64,000 nt of DNA from JAJPKK01 sp963844635 (GCA_963844635.1 CAWJPD010000012.1:19117-83116), one strand, 5' to 3'. Shown: positions 18,090-29,756, counted from the first letter of the stretch. The notes: generated by a model not told the origin, from the letters alone. Translations and numbers: made by a program.

Positions 18090-18574
18090 AATGCCCGTAG
18101 GGCGTGCAAAAAGGCCCGTAGGGTGTGCAAAATCGCCGATGCGAGATGCTAAAACCGGCTTCGGCGTCAGGGGCGATTTTGCGCACGCGGTTGGCCGTTC
18201 GATCGATTACTCCCGGAAACGGCCCTCGCCATCGGCCAGCAGCGTGAAAAAGAACATGCCGCCTTGGTTTGGTAGGCCCGCTATCGCAACATCGCCAGCT
18301 GATCGCACGAGAGTCGGACCGCGTGCGAAAAAATCGTCCTTGATGCCGTGCTCTTTTGCTGCGCCTCGCTAGTGTTCCGTGTCTAACACTTAATCCACTT
18401 CCATTGTCATCGCCCGGCTTGACCGGGCGATCCAGTAACCACCGGAGTTCGTTGGAAAACTCGTTCTCTAATGCGAGTCATGGGGTTACTGGATGCCCCG
18501 CTTGAAGCGGGGCATGACAAAAAGGGGATCAAGTGTCAGAGTTCAGAACACTAGGCGATTTTGCACACCCTACC
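18090..18574. repeat. Repeat mosaic with a 20-bp perfect inverted repeat around a family B element (copy 2)
   Basis: GTAGGGTGTGCAAAATCGCC at 18118-18137 returns as its exact reverse complement at 18554-18573. A degenerate direct copy (GTAGGGCGTGCAAAA) lies at 18098 and an inverted partial copy (GGCGATTTTGCGCAC) at about 18172. Inside is a family B element, 18369-18554, with 9-bp terminal inverted repeats CTAGTGTTC/GAACACTAG and inner arms TGTCATCGCCCGG and GGGGCATGACA (18405-18519). No convincing gene is seen in the 737 nt between the sorbosone-dehydrogenase-like gene and the next gene. Confidence 0.75.
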
Positions 18575-18626
18575 GGTTCAAATAGATGCACATTGTCGGC
18601 ATTGTGCATTCGGGCGGCCATCTGTC

Positions 18627-19247
18627 TTATCCGCGGCGCAATTGTGGAAATGATTGGTAAAGCTCTGGATGGCCGGCGGTGTGGTTCGCCATCCCGGGCC
18701 GCGTCAAGCAGCCTCGCGGCTTGATAAAGCTGTCAATCCGCCGCCGCGGCCGTTCACGCCAGCCGATGTTGAAGGCGGCGAGTTTGGGGAAGAACTGCAG
18801 CTCGCTGTACGGCAAGTGGTCGTGGATCCACCACGCCATGGCGCGCCAGTCGGCGCCGGCTGCATAGCGATCGGCAAACCATGGCACCACGACCGAGGCC
18901 ATCGCGCCAGCGCAGCCTTCGCTGTCGCGGCGGTCCCAAATGTGCCGGGCATAGTCGCGTTCGTTTGCGGCGCAGCTCAGTCCGAGGCGGTTGCCGAGCG
19001 CATTCACCTCTGGAGCGCGATAGGCGGACCGGATCGCGATTCTGCCGAACGTGGTTTGCAGCGGCTCGATGAGTTCCTCGCACAGGCGCCGGCCCATTGC
19101 GGTGGCGAGGTCGGGGTCTTCGGGAAAATTCTGCACCCCGTAAAAGTTCGCGATCTCGCTATGAAGAAAATCGCGCATGTAAAAGGAGGCCGACAGCCTC
19201 ACGCGGCCAAGCGCTTCAAGGCTGCGGACCGAAATCGGCTTGCGCAT
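18627..19247 (-). CDS. Conserved protein with peptidase M15-like features
   Basis: A 206-residue protein. I chose the Met at 19247 (MRKPISVRSLEALGRVRLS); the frame is open to 19328. IRSAYRAPEVNALGN resembles the core SGYRSPxxN motif of M15-type D,D-peptidases, and WWIHDHLPYSELQFFPKLAAFNIGW near the C terminus supplies an HDH cluster. The exact M15 zinc triad (HxxxxxxD...H) is not clearly present, so catalytic activity is uncertain. No signal peptide. It is convergent with the repeat region and divergent from the small exported protein gene. Confidence 0.55.
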   Translation of the reverse strand: MRKPISVRSLEALGRVRLSASFYMRDFLHSEIANFYGVQNFPEDPDLATAMGRRLCEELIEPLQTTFGRIAIRSAYRAPEVNALGNRLGLSCAANERDYARHIWDRRDSEGCAGAMASVVVPWFADRYAAGADWRAMAWWIHDHLPYSELQFFPKLAAFNIGWRERPRRRIDSFIKPRGCLTRPGMANHTAGHPELYQSFPQLRRG

Positions 19248-19384
19248 CTCTCGCCCCGTCAACAAAAAGCCCCGGAGCCGCGTTATCGCATCATGGCCGG
19301 CCCCGATGGCGCCGGATCGACGCCGCACAGGCGACCCGACCGTCGGCAGTGTCGAAAATCATCGGGGAGGAAACAGGGGATTTC

Positions 19385-19702
19385 ATGCGCCACCTCTTGG
19401 TCATCGCCGCCGCGGCTGCGCTCGCGACGGGAACGTTTGCCGGCCGCGTCGCCGCGGCGGACGTGGCTCCATTGCCGCCCGATTATGGGCCGCCACCTGG
19501 TTACGAAGCGCCGCCACAGGCCTATGCGCCACCGTCCGCCTATTATGCACCGCCACAGGCCTACGCGCCGCCGGTCTACGTCGTTCCGGGTTGCGGATGG
19601 CCGGGCTGCTATGGTGGCGGCTACTACTATGGGCGACCCTACGCCTATGGGCGGCCTTACGTTTATGCGAGGCCCTACGGTCGCTATTACCGCCGTTATT
19701 GA
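19385..19702 (+). CDS. Small exported Pro/Tyr/Gly-rich protein
   Basis: A 105-residue protein: signal peptide MRHLLVIAAAAALATGTFAG, cleavage likely near VAAAD, then PPDYGPPPGYEAPPQAYAPP with repeated YAPP units, a short cysteine-containing segment (PGCGWPGCYGG), and a tail of GRPYxYGRPY repeats. A strong GGGGAGG lies upstream of the ATG. Such low-complexity exported proteins are common in Hyphomicrobiales and have no assigned function; surface or cell-wall association is a guess. A GC-rich stem (19739-19759) follows. Confidence 0.7.
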   Translation: MRHLLVIAAAAALATGTFAGRVAAADVAPLPPDYGPPPGYEAPPQAYAPPSAYYAPPQAYAPPVYVVPGCGWPGCYGGGYYYGRPYAYGRPYVYARPYGRYYRRY

Positions 19703-19738
19703 TTGCATTCTTACCCCGCCGCTGATTTGCACAGTGGA

Positions 19739-19759
19739 GCCGGCCGTCGCACGGCCGGC
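19739..19759 (+). terminator. GC-rich stem-loop after the small exported protein gene
   Basis: GCCGGCCGT-CGC-ACGGCCGGC forms a perfect 9-bp hairpin 37 nt after the stop codon, but no T run follows, so termination is only possible. Between this and the RND start at 20168 (about 400 nt) I see nothing else that I can name. Confidence 0.45.
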
Positions 19760-20167
19760 GTCTGCTTGCGAGCAGAATGTACTGTCATGATCGGGGCGCG
19801 TTACAAGGCTGCGCTCGAATTCGCGCCTGCGGAGCGCCCGACCTGGCATCAACGAGCGAGATCGAAAGCCCTGCGCTCACAAGGCGACTGCGCCGGAGCG
19901 CTCACCTCGAGCTGATGCGGTCGGATGGTTGATATTCCTCGAGAAAGTGGGATGTCCGCCCGTTCGCGGTATTCTTGTTAATACGGTCTTTGCGTTCCCC
20001 CCAAGGCTCAACATCGTTGCTCTTGTCCGCTCCGACGGCATTCGGAGACGGGGTAAGACGTTTATGTTATCATAGCTTTGTTGAGGCCTCCGGGGCGCGA
20101 TGGACCGTGGCGATCCCGTGGAATACAAGCCGAAAGCGGTCCGGGCCACGACGAACGAGGTCTGCCG

Positions 20168-23100
20168 ATGTCGGTTGCCGGCTTTGCGCTGAGCCGCCCG
20201 TACACAGTCATTTCCGCAATCCTGCTGGTTTGCCTATTGGCCGTCGGCGCCATTTTGCGAATGCCGATGGACATTTTTCCGGAAATCGACATTCCCGTCG
20301 TCAGCGTCGTCTGGACCTACAATGGCATGAGCGCCCCGGACATGCAGAACCGGATTTTGCAGTTTCATGAACGGCAGCTCGCCTCGCTTGTCGACGACAT
20401 CAGCCGGATCGAAGCCAACGCCTATCAAGGTGTCGGCGTCATCAAGGTCTATCTGCACGAAGGCGCCAATGTGAGCCGCGCCGTTTCCCAACTCGCGAGC
20501 AGTGCGCTCGTGGTGCTCAAATATATGCCCCCCAACATCACGCCGCCGCTGATCCTTCGCTACGGGGCCACCGACGTCCCAATCATCCAGATCAGCGTTG
20601 CGAGCCATGCATTGTCAGACACCCAACTCAACGATCTCGGGCAGAACATCATCCGGCCAGACCTTGCGGTGGTGCGCGGCGCCTCGGTGCCTTACCCTTA
20701 CGGAGGCAAGCCCCGGGTCATCATGGTCGACCTCAATCAGGAGGCCTTGCAGGCCCGCGGCCTTGCTCCGGCCGACATCTCCGCCGCGCTGCTCGAACAG
20801 AACGTCATCCTGCCGTCGGGGGACGTGAAGATCGGCAGCAAGGATTACACGGTGGCGATGAACAACAGTCCTGACCTCATCGCCACGATCAACGCATTTC
20901 CGATCAAGCCGATCGACGGCAAGATGGTGCTGTTGGCCGACGTCGCCCATGTCCATGACGGCTTTCAGGTTCAGACCAATTCCGTCAGCATCGACGGCAA
21001 TCCCGGCGGCCTCATGCTGGTGCGCAAGACGGGCGGGATTTCGACGCTCTCGGTCATCGAGGGCATCAAGGACGTGCTGCCCGATATCCAGCGTCTGATG
21101 CCGTCGGGCGTCACGCTGAAGCCTATTTTCGACCAGTCGATCTTCGTGAAGGCGGCGCTCAACAGCGTGCTGATGGGCGGCATGATGGCGGCCGGCCTGA
21201 CCGGGTTGATGATCCTGCTGTTTCTGGGAAACTGGCGGCTGACCGTGATCATTCTGGTCTCGATCCCGCTCTCGGTCGTAACCGCGCTGCTGTTCATGTA
21301 CCTGTTCAAGCAGACGCTGAACACGATGACGCTCGGCGGGTTCGCGCTTGCGACCGGCATCCTCGTCGACGATGCGACCGTCGTGATCGAGAACATCGAG
21401 CGTCATGTCGGCTTGGGCAAGAGGATCGAAGCCGCGATCATTGACGGCGTGACGGAAATCCTGCTGCCGACGTTCCTGTCCACCCTCTCGATCTGCATCG
21501 TCTTCATCCCGGTGTTCCTGCTGAACGGCACCGCCAAGTATTTGTTCTCGCCATTTTCGCTGTCCGTGGTGCTGTCGCTGCTCGCAAGCCTCGTACTGTC
21601 ACGCAGCCTGGTGCCGGTGATGTTCCTGTATTTGATGCGCTCCTCGGTCGAGCGCGGGCTTCATCACGATGCCGCCGAGGCCTTGCCGCCCCCGCGATTT
21701 CGCTACGTGCCTCGCTTTTCGGCGATCCACCAATTGTTCGAGAGGGGTTTTCACAATCTTCGCGAAGTCTATCGAGGGGCACTCGCTTTCGTGTGCAACC
21801 GGCCGATGCCGGCCGTCGTATTTTTCCTATTGCTGATGGGCCTTTCCTTCGCGCTGTTTCCGATGCTCGGCATGGATTTCTTCCCACAAGTCGATGCCGG
21901 CCAGATGCGGCTGCATGTCCGTGCGCCGCCAGGAACCCGGATCGAGCAGACCCAGAAATACTTCACCGATGTGGAGGCCGCGATCCGCCGCATCGTCGGC
22001 AATGACGAGATCGACGTCATCCTCGACAATATCGGGCTGCCTTATAGCGGCATCAATGTCGCGCTGAGCAACTCCGCGACGGTCGGCCCGATGGATGGTG
22101 AGGTCCTTATTTCGCTCAAGGAAAAGCACTCCTCGACGCCCGCCCACGTCGCTGACCTGCGCCGCGAACTGCCGAAGCTGTTTCCGCGTCTCGAGTTCTT
22201 TTTTCAGCCTGCAGATATTGTTAACCAGGTCTTGAACTTCGGTCAGCCGGCGCCCATCGATGTCCGCGTCTCCGGACCGAATCCAGACGAAACCTACGCG
22301 CTTGCGGCGAAGCTCACCCGTGACCTGCAGCGCGTGCCCGGCGTGGTGGACGCGCATGTTTTCCAGGTGCCGGACGCACCTTCGCTGAACGTCGACGTCG
22401 ACCGCGCACTCGCCTTTGACGTCGGCATGGACCAGCGCAACGCGGCCGACAACCTGCTCGTCACGCTGAATTCGAGCGCGCAGATTTCGCCCAATTTCTG
22501 GGTCAATCCGCAATCCGGCATCAGCTATCCGCTGATCGTGCAAGTTCCGACTTATCGGATCGATTCCACGCAAAGTCTGCAGTCACTGCCGCTCGCATCG
22601 CTGGAAGGGGCGGGCCAGTTGTTGATGAATGTTGCCAAGTTCGGCCGCGGCAAGGTGCCGCTGGTCGTATCCCAGCTCAACCTCCGCTCGGTGTTTGACG
22701 TTAATGCGGACGTGCAGGGCCGCGACCTGAATTCGGCGGCAAAGGCCATCGATGCGGTCATCGCAGCCAACCGACCGGATCCCCTCCAAGTCGATCTCGG
22801 TCACGCTGAGCGGTCAGGTCGAGACCATGCGAGAGAGTTATTCTGGACTGTTTACCGGAATGGCACTCGCAGTCGTTCTTGTGTTTCTGTTGCAGGTGAT
22901 CAACTTCCAGAGCTGGATCGATCCTGTGATCGTTCTCCTCGCGGTGCCCTTCGCTCTGGGCGGAGTGATGTGGATGTTGTTCCTGACGCAGACGCATCTC
23001 AGCGTTCCCGCGCTAATGGGGACGTTGATGTGCATCGGGGTGGCGACCGCAAACAGCATTCTCGTCGTCACCTTCGCGAACCAGTGCCTGGGACAGGGCC

Positions 23101-23432
23101 TCGATGCCATGCAGGCAGCGGTTGCCGCCGGTGCGACGCGGCTGCGACCGGTCCTGATGACGGCAGGCGCCATGGTGCTCGGCATGATCCCGATGTCGCT
23201 CGGGGTTGGCGAAGGCGGCGAGCAGAACGCACCGCTCGCGCGAGCGGTGATAGGGGGGCTGTTGTTCGCCACTTTTGCCACATTGATTTTCGTTCCTGCT
23301 ATGTACACTCTGTTGCGTCGGCGCTCGTACATTTCGGACGCCGCAGGAGAGGTCGCGCGTGCTCGTGTGACGAGCGGCTCTCGCCATGATCGCCCAGCGG
23401 CAGCCGAGCACGCCTCCAGGGAGCCGGTCTGA
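20168..23432 (+). CDS. HAE1-type RND efflux pump subunit 1, one frame break
   Basis: About 1087 residues, inner-membrane proton-driven pump subunit. It begins MSVAGFALSRPYTVISAILL; earlier in-frame codons lack pump homology. Two large periplasmic loops alternate with helices; DIFPEIDIPVVSVVWTYNG is typical of HAE1 pumps. TM4 reads GILVDDATVVIENIERH with Asp401-Asp402, the proton-relay pair. TM10 reads CIGVATANSILVVTFAN, without the lysine that AcrB has in this helix. A one-base shift near 22786 (CCCC, probably CCC) is required. The stop overlaps the next start (TGATG), so it is coupled to subunit 2. The substrate is unknown. Confidence 0.88.
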
Positions 23433-26400
23433 TGTCGCTCGCAGCTTTCGCGTTGAGGCGGCCCTACACCGTCGTGTCGATGCTGATCCTCGTCTGCCTC
23501 TTGGGGGCGGGCGCGTTCTTTCGCATGCCGACCGACATCTTCCCGGAAATCGACATTCCGGTCGTCAGCGTGGTGTGGACCTATAATGGCATGAGCGCCG
23601 AGGACATGCAGAACCGGATTTTGCAGTTCCACGAGCGCCAGCTTGCCTCGCTGGTCGACGATATCGCGCGGATCGAGGCCAATTCCTACGAGGGCGTCGG
23701 CGTCATCAAGGTCTACCTCCACGAAGGGGCCGATGTCAGCCGGGCAGTTTCGCAGCTCGCCAGCAGTGCGCTGGTGGTGCTCAAATACATGCCGCCGAAC
23801 ATCACGCCGCCCCTGATCCTGCGCTACGGCGCCACCGACGTGCCCATCATCCAGATCAGCATGTCGAGCAACACGCTGTCCGACACGGCGCTGAACGATC
23901 TCGGCCAAAACATCATCCGGCCGGACCTGGCGGTAGTCCGCGGTGCTCAGGTCCCGTACCCCTATGGCGGCAAGCCGCGCGTGATCATGGCCGATCTCGA
24001 CCAGGATGCCCTGCAGGCGCGCGGCCTTACTCCCGCCGATGTCACCGACGCGCTGCAGCGCCAGAATGTGATCCTGCCATCCGGCGACGTGAAGATCGGG
24101 AGCAACGACTACACCGTTGCGATGAACAACAGTCCGGACCTGATCGCCACCATTAACGGGTTTCCGATCAAGCAGATCGACGGGAAAACGATATTCGTGC
24201 GCGACGTCGCCCACGTTCATGACGGGTACCAAGTCCAAACCAACTCGGTGAGCCAGAACGGATTGCCGGGGACACTGATGCTGGTCCGCAAGACCGGAGG
24301 CATCTCCACTCTTTCGGTGATCGACGGCATCAAGGAAGCGCTCCCGGAAATCCGCAAGCTCATCCCCAGCAGCGTCAAGCTGACGCCGATTTTCGATCAG
24401 TCGATCTTCGTCAAGGCGGCGCTCAACAGCGTCATCATGGGCGGCATGATGGCGGCCGGCCTCACGGCGCTGATGATCCTCTTGTTCCTGGGAAATTGGC
24501 GCCTGACCCTGATCATTCTCGCCTCGATTCCGCTCTCCATCATTACCGCGATACTCGTCCTCTATGTCGGAGGTCAGACACTCAACACGATGACGCTCGG
24601 CGGATTTGCCCTGGCGGTCGGCATCCTGGTCGACAACGCGACGGTGGTGATCGAAAACATCGAACGGCACCTGCAATCGGGCGAACCGCTCGAGCGCGCA
24701 ATTCTCGACGGTGCCGCCGAGGTCGGCATACCGACGTTCCTTGCGACCCTGTCGATCTGCGTCGTGTTCGTGCCGGTGTTCCTGCTCACAGGAACCGCAA
24801 AATATCTGTTTTCGCCGCTCTCCCTGTCGGTGATCGTCTCGCTCGCGGCGAGCCTGCTGCTTTCGTTCACGCTGGTGCCGGTGCTGTTCAAGTATCTGAT
24901 GCGGTCTCAGGTGGCGGCGCACGCGGCCGCGGAAGGAAACATTGAGGCCCTTGGGCACGACACAGCCTTGCCCGCGCCTCGGCGCGAACGCGGAAACCCG
25001 TTCACCGGCGCCCATTTGTTATTCGAGCGAGGCTTCAATCGATTTCGCGAATCCATCGTAGCGCGCTGGCTTTCACGGTCGAGCGCCCGCTGATCACGGC
25101 CGGCTCGTTCCTTGTCCTTATTGTTGCTTCATCGCTGCTGTTTCCGCTGCTTGGGATGGGACTTCTTCCCGCAGATCGACGCCGGCCAGATGCGGCTTCA
25201 TGTGCGCGCACCGCCGGGCACGCGGCTCGAGGAGACGCAGAAATATTTGCCGAGGTCGAAGCGGCGATCCGCCAGATCGTCGGCAAGGACCAGATCGAAG
25301 TCATGCTCGACAATATCGGTCTGCCCTATAGCGGCATCAACATTGCCCTCAGCGATACGGCGACCGTCGGGCCGATGGACGGCGAAATCCTGATGTCGCT
25401 CAAGGAGAAACACACTCCGACGCCTGCTCATATCGCCGATTTGCGCCGCGAGTTGCCGAAGCGTTTTCCGGAGCTGACAGTTTTTCTTCCAGCCGGCGGA
25501 CATCGTCAATCAGGTGCTCAACTTCGGCCAGCCGGCGCCAATCGACATCCGCGTCTCCGGCCCGAACAGCGACGAAGCCTATGCGGTGGCCTCCCAACTC
25601 GTCCACGACCTGTCGCGGGTCCCGGGCATCGTCGATGCCATGTATTCCAGGTTCCCGACGCGCCCGCGCTCACGGTTCAATGTCGATCGCACCCTCGCGC
25701 GCGAGGTGGGCCTCGGCCAGCGCGCACTCGGCGGACAATCTTCTGGTTTCGCTGAACTCGAGCGCGCAGGTGGCGCCGAATTTCTGGGTCGATCCGCGCA
25801 ATAGCGTCAGCTACCCGCTGGTGGTTCAGCTGCCGACATATCGTATCAATTCGACGCAGGAGCTGTGGACGGTGCCGGTGACGGCGCCGCAGAAGAGCGA
25901 CCCCGCAAGTGCTGATGAACGTCGCGAAATTCGGCCGCGACAAGGTGCCGATGGTCGTGTCGCAGCTCAACATCAGGCCGGTGTTCGACGTCCAAGCCGA
26001 CGTTCAGGGGCGCGACCTCGAATTCCGCGGCCGCAGGCAATCGACAAGGTCATCGCCGCCGATCGGCCGGACCCGTCCACGGCGATCGCCGTAACGCTTG
26101 GCGGCCAGGTCGAGACCATGCGGGAGAGCTATTCGGGGTTGTTCTCCGGCATGGCGCTGGCGGTCGTCTCTGGTGTTCTTGTTGCTGGTGATCAACTTCC
26201 AGAGCTGGCTCGACCCGCTGATCGTGCTGGTCGCGGTGCCATTCGCGCTCGGCGGCGTCATATGGATGTTGTTTTTGACGCAGACACATATCAGCGTGCC
26301 GGCGCTGATGGGAACGCTGATGTGCATCGGCCTGACCACCGCCAACAGCATTCTGGTGGTCACCTTTGCCAATCAGCGAATGGAGATGGGGGTCGGCCCG

Positions 26401-26730
26401 CGAAGCGCGGCCATCGAGGCGGGTTATACCCGGCTTCGTCCCGTTCTGATGACGGCGGGCGCCATGATCCTCGGCATGATCCCGATGGCGCTCGGCGTCG
26501 GCGAGGGCGGCGAGCAGAACGCGCCGCTTGCCCGCGCCGTGATCGGCGGCCTGTTGTTCGCGACCGTGGCGACATTGGTGTTCGTGCCGACGATGTACAG
26601 CCTGCTGCGACGGTCCCCAAGGCGCCGGCTGAATGAGGGAGACACGCGCCCTTGCCTAAACCCACCCAGCCGGAGCCGCACCGCGATCACGTCGACGGTA
26701 AGCCTCCGTCTGCGAGGCGCGCCATCATGA
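23432..26730 (+). CDS. HAE1-type RND efflux pump subunit 2, many frame breaks
   Basis: A close paralogue of the upstream pump, clearly homologous from MSLAAFALRRPYTVVSMLIL to the C terminus. TM4 reads GILVDNATVVIENIERH, so the second relay aspartate is Asn402; TM10 (CIGLTTANSILVVTFAN) again lacks the lysine. The first 540 residues are intact, then shifts are needed near 25058, 25155, 25245, 25487, about 25650 and several more up to about 26170. The frame is then clean to the stop. That damage is local and the pump pattern is otherwise kept, so consensus errors are likely, but real decay of this copy is possible. The final TGA overlaps the adaptor start (ATGA). Confidence 0.8.
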
Positions 26731-27950
26731 CGCGATACGGTGCTGCCGGAATGTCTTCCGGCACCGGCCGCCGGCTGCGGATCATTGCGGCGGCAATCGC
26801 CATCGTGCTGGTCGCAGGCTTTGTTTTCGTCCAGCACGTCAAGGGGCGCCAGGAAGAGACACTCGCCTCGACGACCGCGGAAAGAGCAGGCGAACCGCCG
26901 CCGGTCGAAGTCATCAAGGTCGAGATGGCGCCTCCGACCCAAGGCCTGACCCTGCCTGGGGAAACCCGTGGCTGGTACAGTTCCACCATCTATGCGCGCG
27001 TCAGCGGTTACGTCGCCAGCTGGGTGGCCGATATCGGCGATCGCGTCAAAAAGGATCAGGTGCTGGCGATCATCGATACCCCGGATCTCGATGCCCAGCT
27101 CGACGCAGCGCAGGCCCAGCTGAAGGCGTCCGAAGCGGAGGTGAACGTCAGGGAGGCCGATGTCGAATTCGCCAAAACCACTTCGAGCGCTGGCAGGGAT
27201 CGCCGAAGGGCGTCGTCTCCGAACAGGAACGCGAGGACAAGAAAGCGCAGTACGCGGTGGCCGTCGCCCAGCTCAATGCGGCACGTGCCAAAGTCAACCT
27301 CGACCAGGCCAACGTCAACCGCCTCACTTACCTGACGCAGTTCAAGCGGGTGACCGCGCCTTATGACGGGGTGATCACCGACGCGTCGTGTCGATATCGG
27401 CGATCTCGTGACAGCCGGCAGCACCGCTGGCAATACCTCGCTTTATGGGATTGCGCAGCCGGAAAAGATCAGCGTCTTTGCCAATGTTCCGCAGGCGCGA
27501 GCGCCGACCTCAACGAGTCGGCGCGATGGCGCGGGTGACGACCAGCGAATCAATCTGGCCGCATATTCGAGGGCAAGATCGCGCGGACGAGCAAGTCCAT
27601 CGATCCGCGAGCGCGCACCATGCGGGTCGAGGTGGACCTGGCAAACCCACGACCTGAAGCTGGTTCCCGGCATGTATGTGCAGGTCGAGTTCCCGCTCAA
27701 GCCGGCGGCTTTCGTCCAAGTGCCCGCAAGTGCGATGCTGTTCCGCGCCGGCGGTCCGCAGGTCGCCGTCATCGGAGACGATAGCCGCGTCAAATTTCAG
27801 GATGTCACGATCGCTCGCGACAATGGCAACTTCGTAGAGATCGGCTCGGGACTGAACGAGGGTCAGAAGGTCGCTCTCAATATCAGCAATCAGCTTGCCA
27901 ATGGCGACCAGGTAACCGTCCGGGAAGAGGAAAGGACCGCAACGAGGTAA
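26727..27950 (+). CDS. RND periplasmic adaptor (membrane fusion protein), several frame breaks
   Basis: Starts at 26727, overlapping the pump stop by 4 nt (ATGA). One N-terminal helix (RRLRIIAAAIAIVLVAGFVF), then the barrel-sandwich half-motif IYARVSGYVASWVADIGDRV, a coiled-coil hairpin (AQLKASEAEVNVREADVEF ... NAARAKVNLDQANVNRL), VTAPYDGVI, and the C-terminal beta-barrel parts (LKLVPGMYVQVEFPL, VPASAMLFRAGGPQVAVI). Shifts are needed near 27190, 27390 and about 27500-27640. It should link the pump trimer to the outer-membrane channel encoded next. Confidence 0.8.
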
Positions 27951-28084
27951 ACGCTTCGTTTTCGGGTAACGCTTCATTAAGCCGAAGCACGGCAGCACAG
28001 GGGCGGCTGCGTAGAATCATGGCCATCAATCGAGCCGGTGGGTGACCGCGTTTCGGTCCACTGGCAAACGATGGGCCGTCCGTC

Positions 28085-29533
28085 ATGGGAGCGGGATGCC
28101 GCCTGTGGTTGGCCGTAGCCGCGGCGGCCTCGCTGACCGCATGTGCCGTGGGTCCGGATTACCAGACGCCCCTGATCGATCTGCCGACCCACTATGGCGG
28201 TGTGGCGCAAACCGCCGCGACGCCCAACGCGGCAGCTGGCCACAAGCTGGAACGGTGGTGGCGCACCCTTGGCGACCGCGAGCTGAATTCTCTGATCGAT
28301 CGCGCCGTCGCGTCGAACCTCGACATCGAGATCGCGCTGGCCCGCGTCCAACAAGCGCGCACGCAAGAGGTCGCGATCGTCGGGCTGATGCTGCCGACCG
28401 TAGCAGGCAGCGCCGGCGGAGCGCTCGGCTCCGGCACCGACACGACCAAGGGGCGGGTAGCACAGTCGATCCGGGCCGGGGATTCTGCATCGGGCTTGAA
28501 GCAGGTGAACCGCATCGCCGGCTTCGACGCCGGTTGGGAACTCGACTTTTTCGGCAAGTATCTGCGCCAGCTGGAAGCTGCCAAGTACGATGCGGACGCA
28601 CAATGGGCCTTGCGCAATGCGGTGACGATCACCGTGATCGCCGATGTCGTCCGCAATTACATCAATTTGCGCGGCTTCCAGTTTCGCCTCCAGATCGCCC
28701 GCAACGACATTGCGGCGGCGCAGAAGACGCTCGATGTGGTCATGACCCGCTTTATGCGTGGCCTCACCAATGAGCTCGATGTCGCCCTTGCCAAGCGCCA
28801 GCTCGCGACACAGCAGGCACGGGTGCCCGATATCGAGGGGGCGATTTCGGCCGCCGAAAGCAATCTCGCCGTGCTGCTCGGCACCTATGCGAGCGAGCTC
28901 GCGCCGGAGCTGAAATGGACCGGCTCTTTCCCTCGCATCCCGGCTCGCCTGCGACTTGGGCTCCCTGTTGACCTGCTGCGGAGCCGCCCCGACATTCAGG
29001 CCGCCGAGCGCACGCTTGCAGCAGCGAATGCACGGATTGGCATGGCGACCGCCGACCTGTTCCCGTCGATCGCGCTCTCGGCCGGCCTGGGCGCCCAGGG
29101 CGGCACCCACTCGGGTACCGCCACGCCAATTCACAATCCAATCTGGTCGTTCGGCCCCGGCGCCTATTGGCCGCTGCTCGATTTCGGACGCCTCGACGCA
29201 CTGATCGATATCGAGGAATTGCGAACGCGCGAGCAACTCGCAAATTACAAAAAGACGATCATCGTTGCCGTCGAGGAAGTCGATCAGGCCGTCAAGCAAT
29301 ATCGTGCCCAGACCCAACGCGAGCAGGATCTCACCGAGGCGCTGGCAGACAGCCGCCGCGCCGTCGACCTTGCCAACGAACGCTACGAGCGCGGCGTCAC
29401 CGACTTCCTCAATGTCCTTGATGCACAGCGGCAGGAATATGAGCTGGAAGATGAGCAAGCGGTCGCGGAAGGGACCGTCGCCCTGCAATATGTCGTCTTC
29501 TACAAGGCGCTCGGAAACGGCTGGGAGCCATGA
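28085..29533 (+). CDS. NodT-family outer membrane factor lipoprotein of the efflux operon
   Basis: A 482-residue intact TolC-like channel. The N terminus has a lipobox (ASLTAC, Cys20), so the mature protein is lipidated. Two repeated halves of coiled-coil and beta segments are visible: NLDIEIALARVQQARTQE and LRSRPDIQAAERTLAAANAR. The latter is the diagnostic OMF motif; a final YERGVTDFLNVLDAQR follows. It lies 134 nt after the adaptor gene and completes the RND-RND-adaptor-OMF operon. Confidence 0.92.
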   Translation: MGAGCRLWLAVAAAASLTACAVGPDYQTPLIDLPTHYGGVAQTAATPNAAAGHKLERWWRTLGDRELNSLIDRAVASNLDIEIALARVQQARTQEVAIVGLMLPTVAGSAGGALGSGTDTTKGRVAQSIRAGDSASGLKQVNRIAGFDAGWELDFFGKYLRQLEAAKYDADAQWALRNAVTITVIADVVRNYINLRGFQFRLQIARNDIAAAQKTLDVVMTRFMRGLTNELDVALAKRQLATQQARVPDIEGAISAAESNLAVLLGTYASELAPELKWTGSFPRIPARLRLGLPVDLLRSRPDIQAAERTLAAANARIGMATADLFPSIALSAGLGAQGGTHSGTATPIHNPIWSFGPGAYWPLLDFGRLDALIDIEELRTREQLANYKKTIIVAVEEVDQAVKQYRAQTQREQDLTEALADSRRAVDLANERYERGVTDFLNVLDAQRQEYELEDEQAVAEGTVALQYVVFYKALGNGWEP

Positions 29534-29697
29534 TGCGTTGCCGCCGATCAAAGAGGTGCAACCCGCGCTGATCGCATCGATCCGCCGGCTCGTGGACGGC
29601 TGGTATTGATCAGCACGCGGTCAGGATCGCCTCCCGCTCGGTTCTCTTTTGCGCATCGGTCGCGGACTGCGCTCGACGACGAATGCACGGTGATTTT

Positions 29698-29743
29698 GCG
29701 CATGATCTTGTCCGAAAGTCTGCAACTTTACGGAATGATGCGC
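29698..29743. repeat. Family A palindromic repeat, copy 6
   Basis: GCGCATGATC ... TCCGAAAGTCTGCAACTTTACGGA ... ATGATGCGC, loop in reverse orientation and tail absent. It precedes the composite family B element. Confidence 0.75.
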
Positions 29744-29756
29744 TTAGTCCCCTTTC

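Noticed and set aside
18064..18372. Short frame in the repeat region (about 100 residues)
   Set aside because: It crosses small repeats, is basic and low complexity, and lacks any start signal.
22838..25015. Long open frame on the minus strand opposite the RND pumps
   Set aside because: Antisense shadow; very high Arg/His/Asp content, no domain, and the opposite strand encodes conserved pumps.
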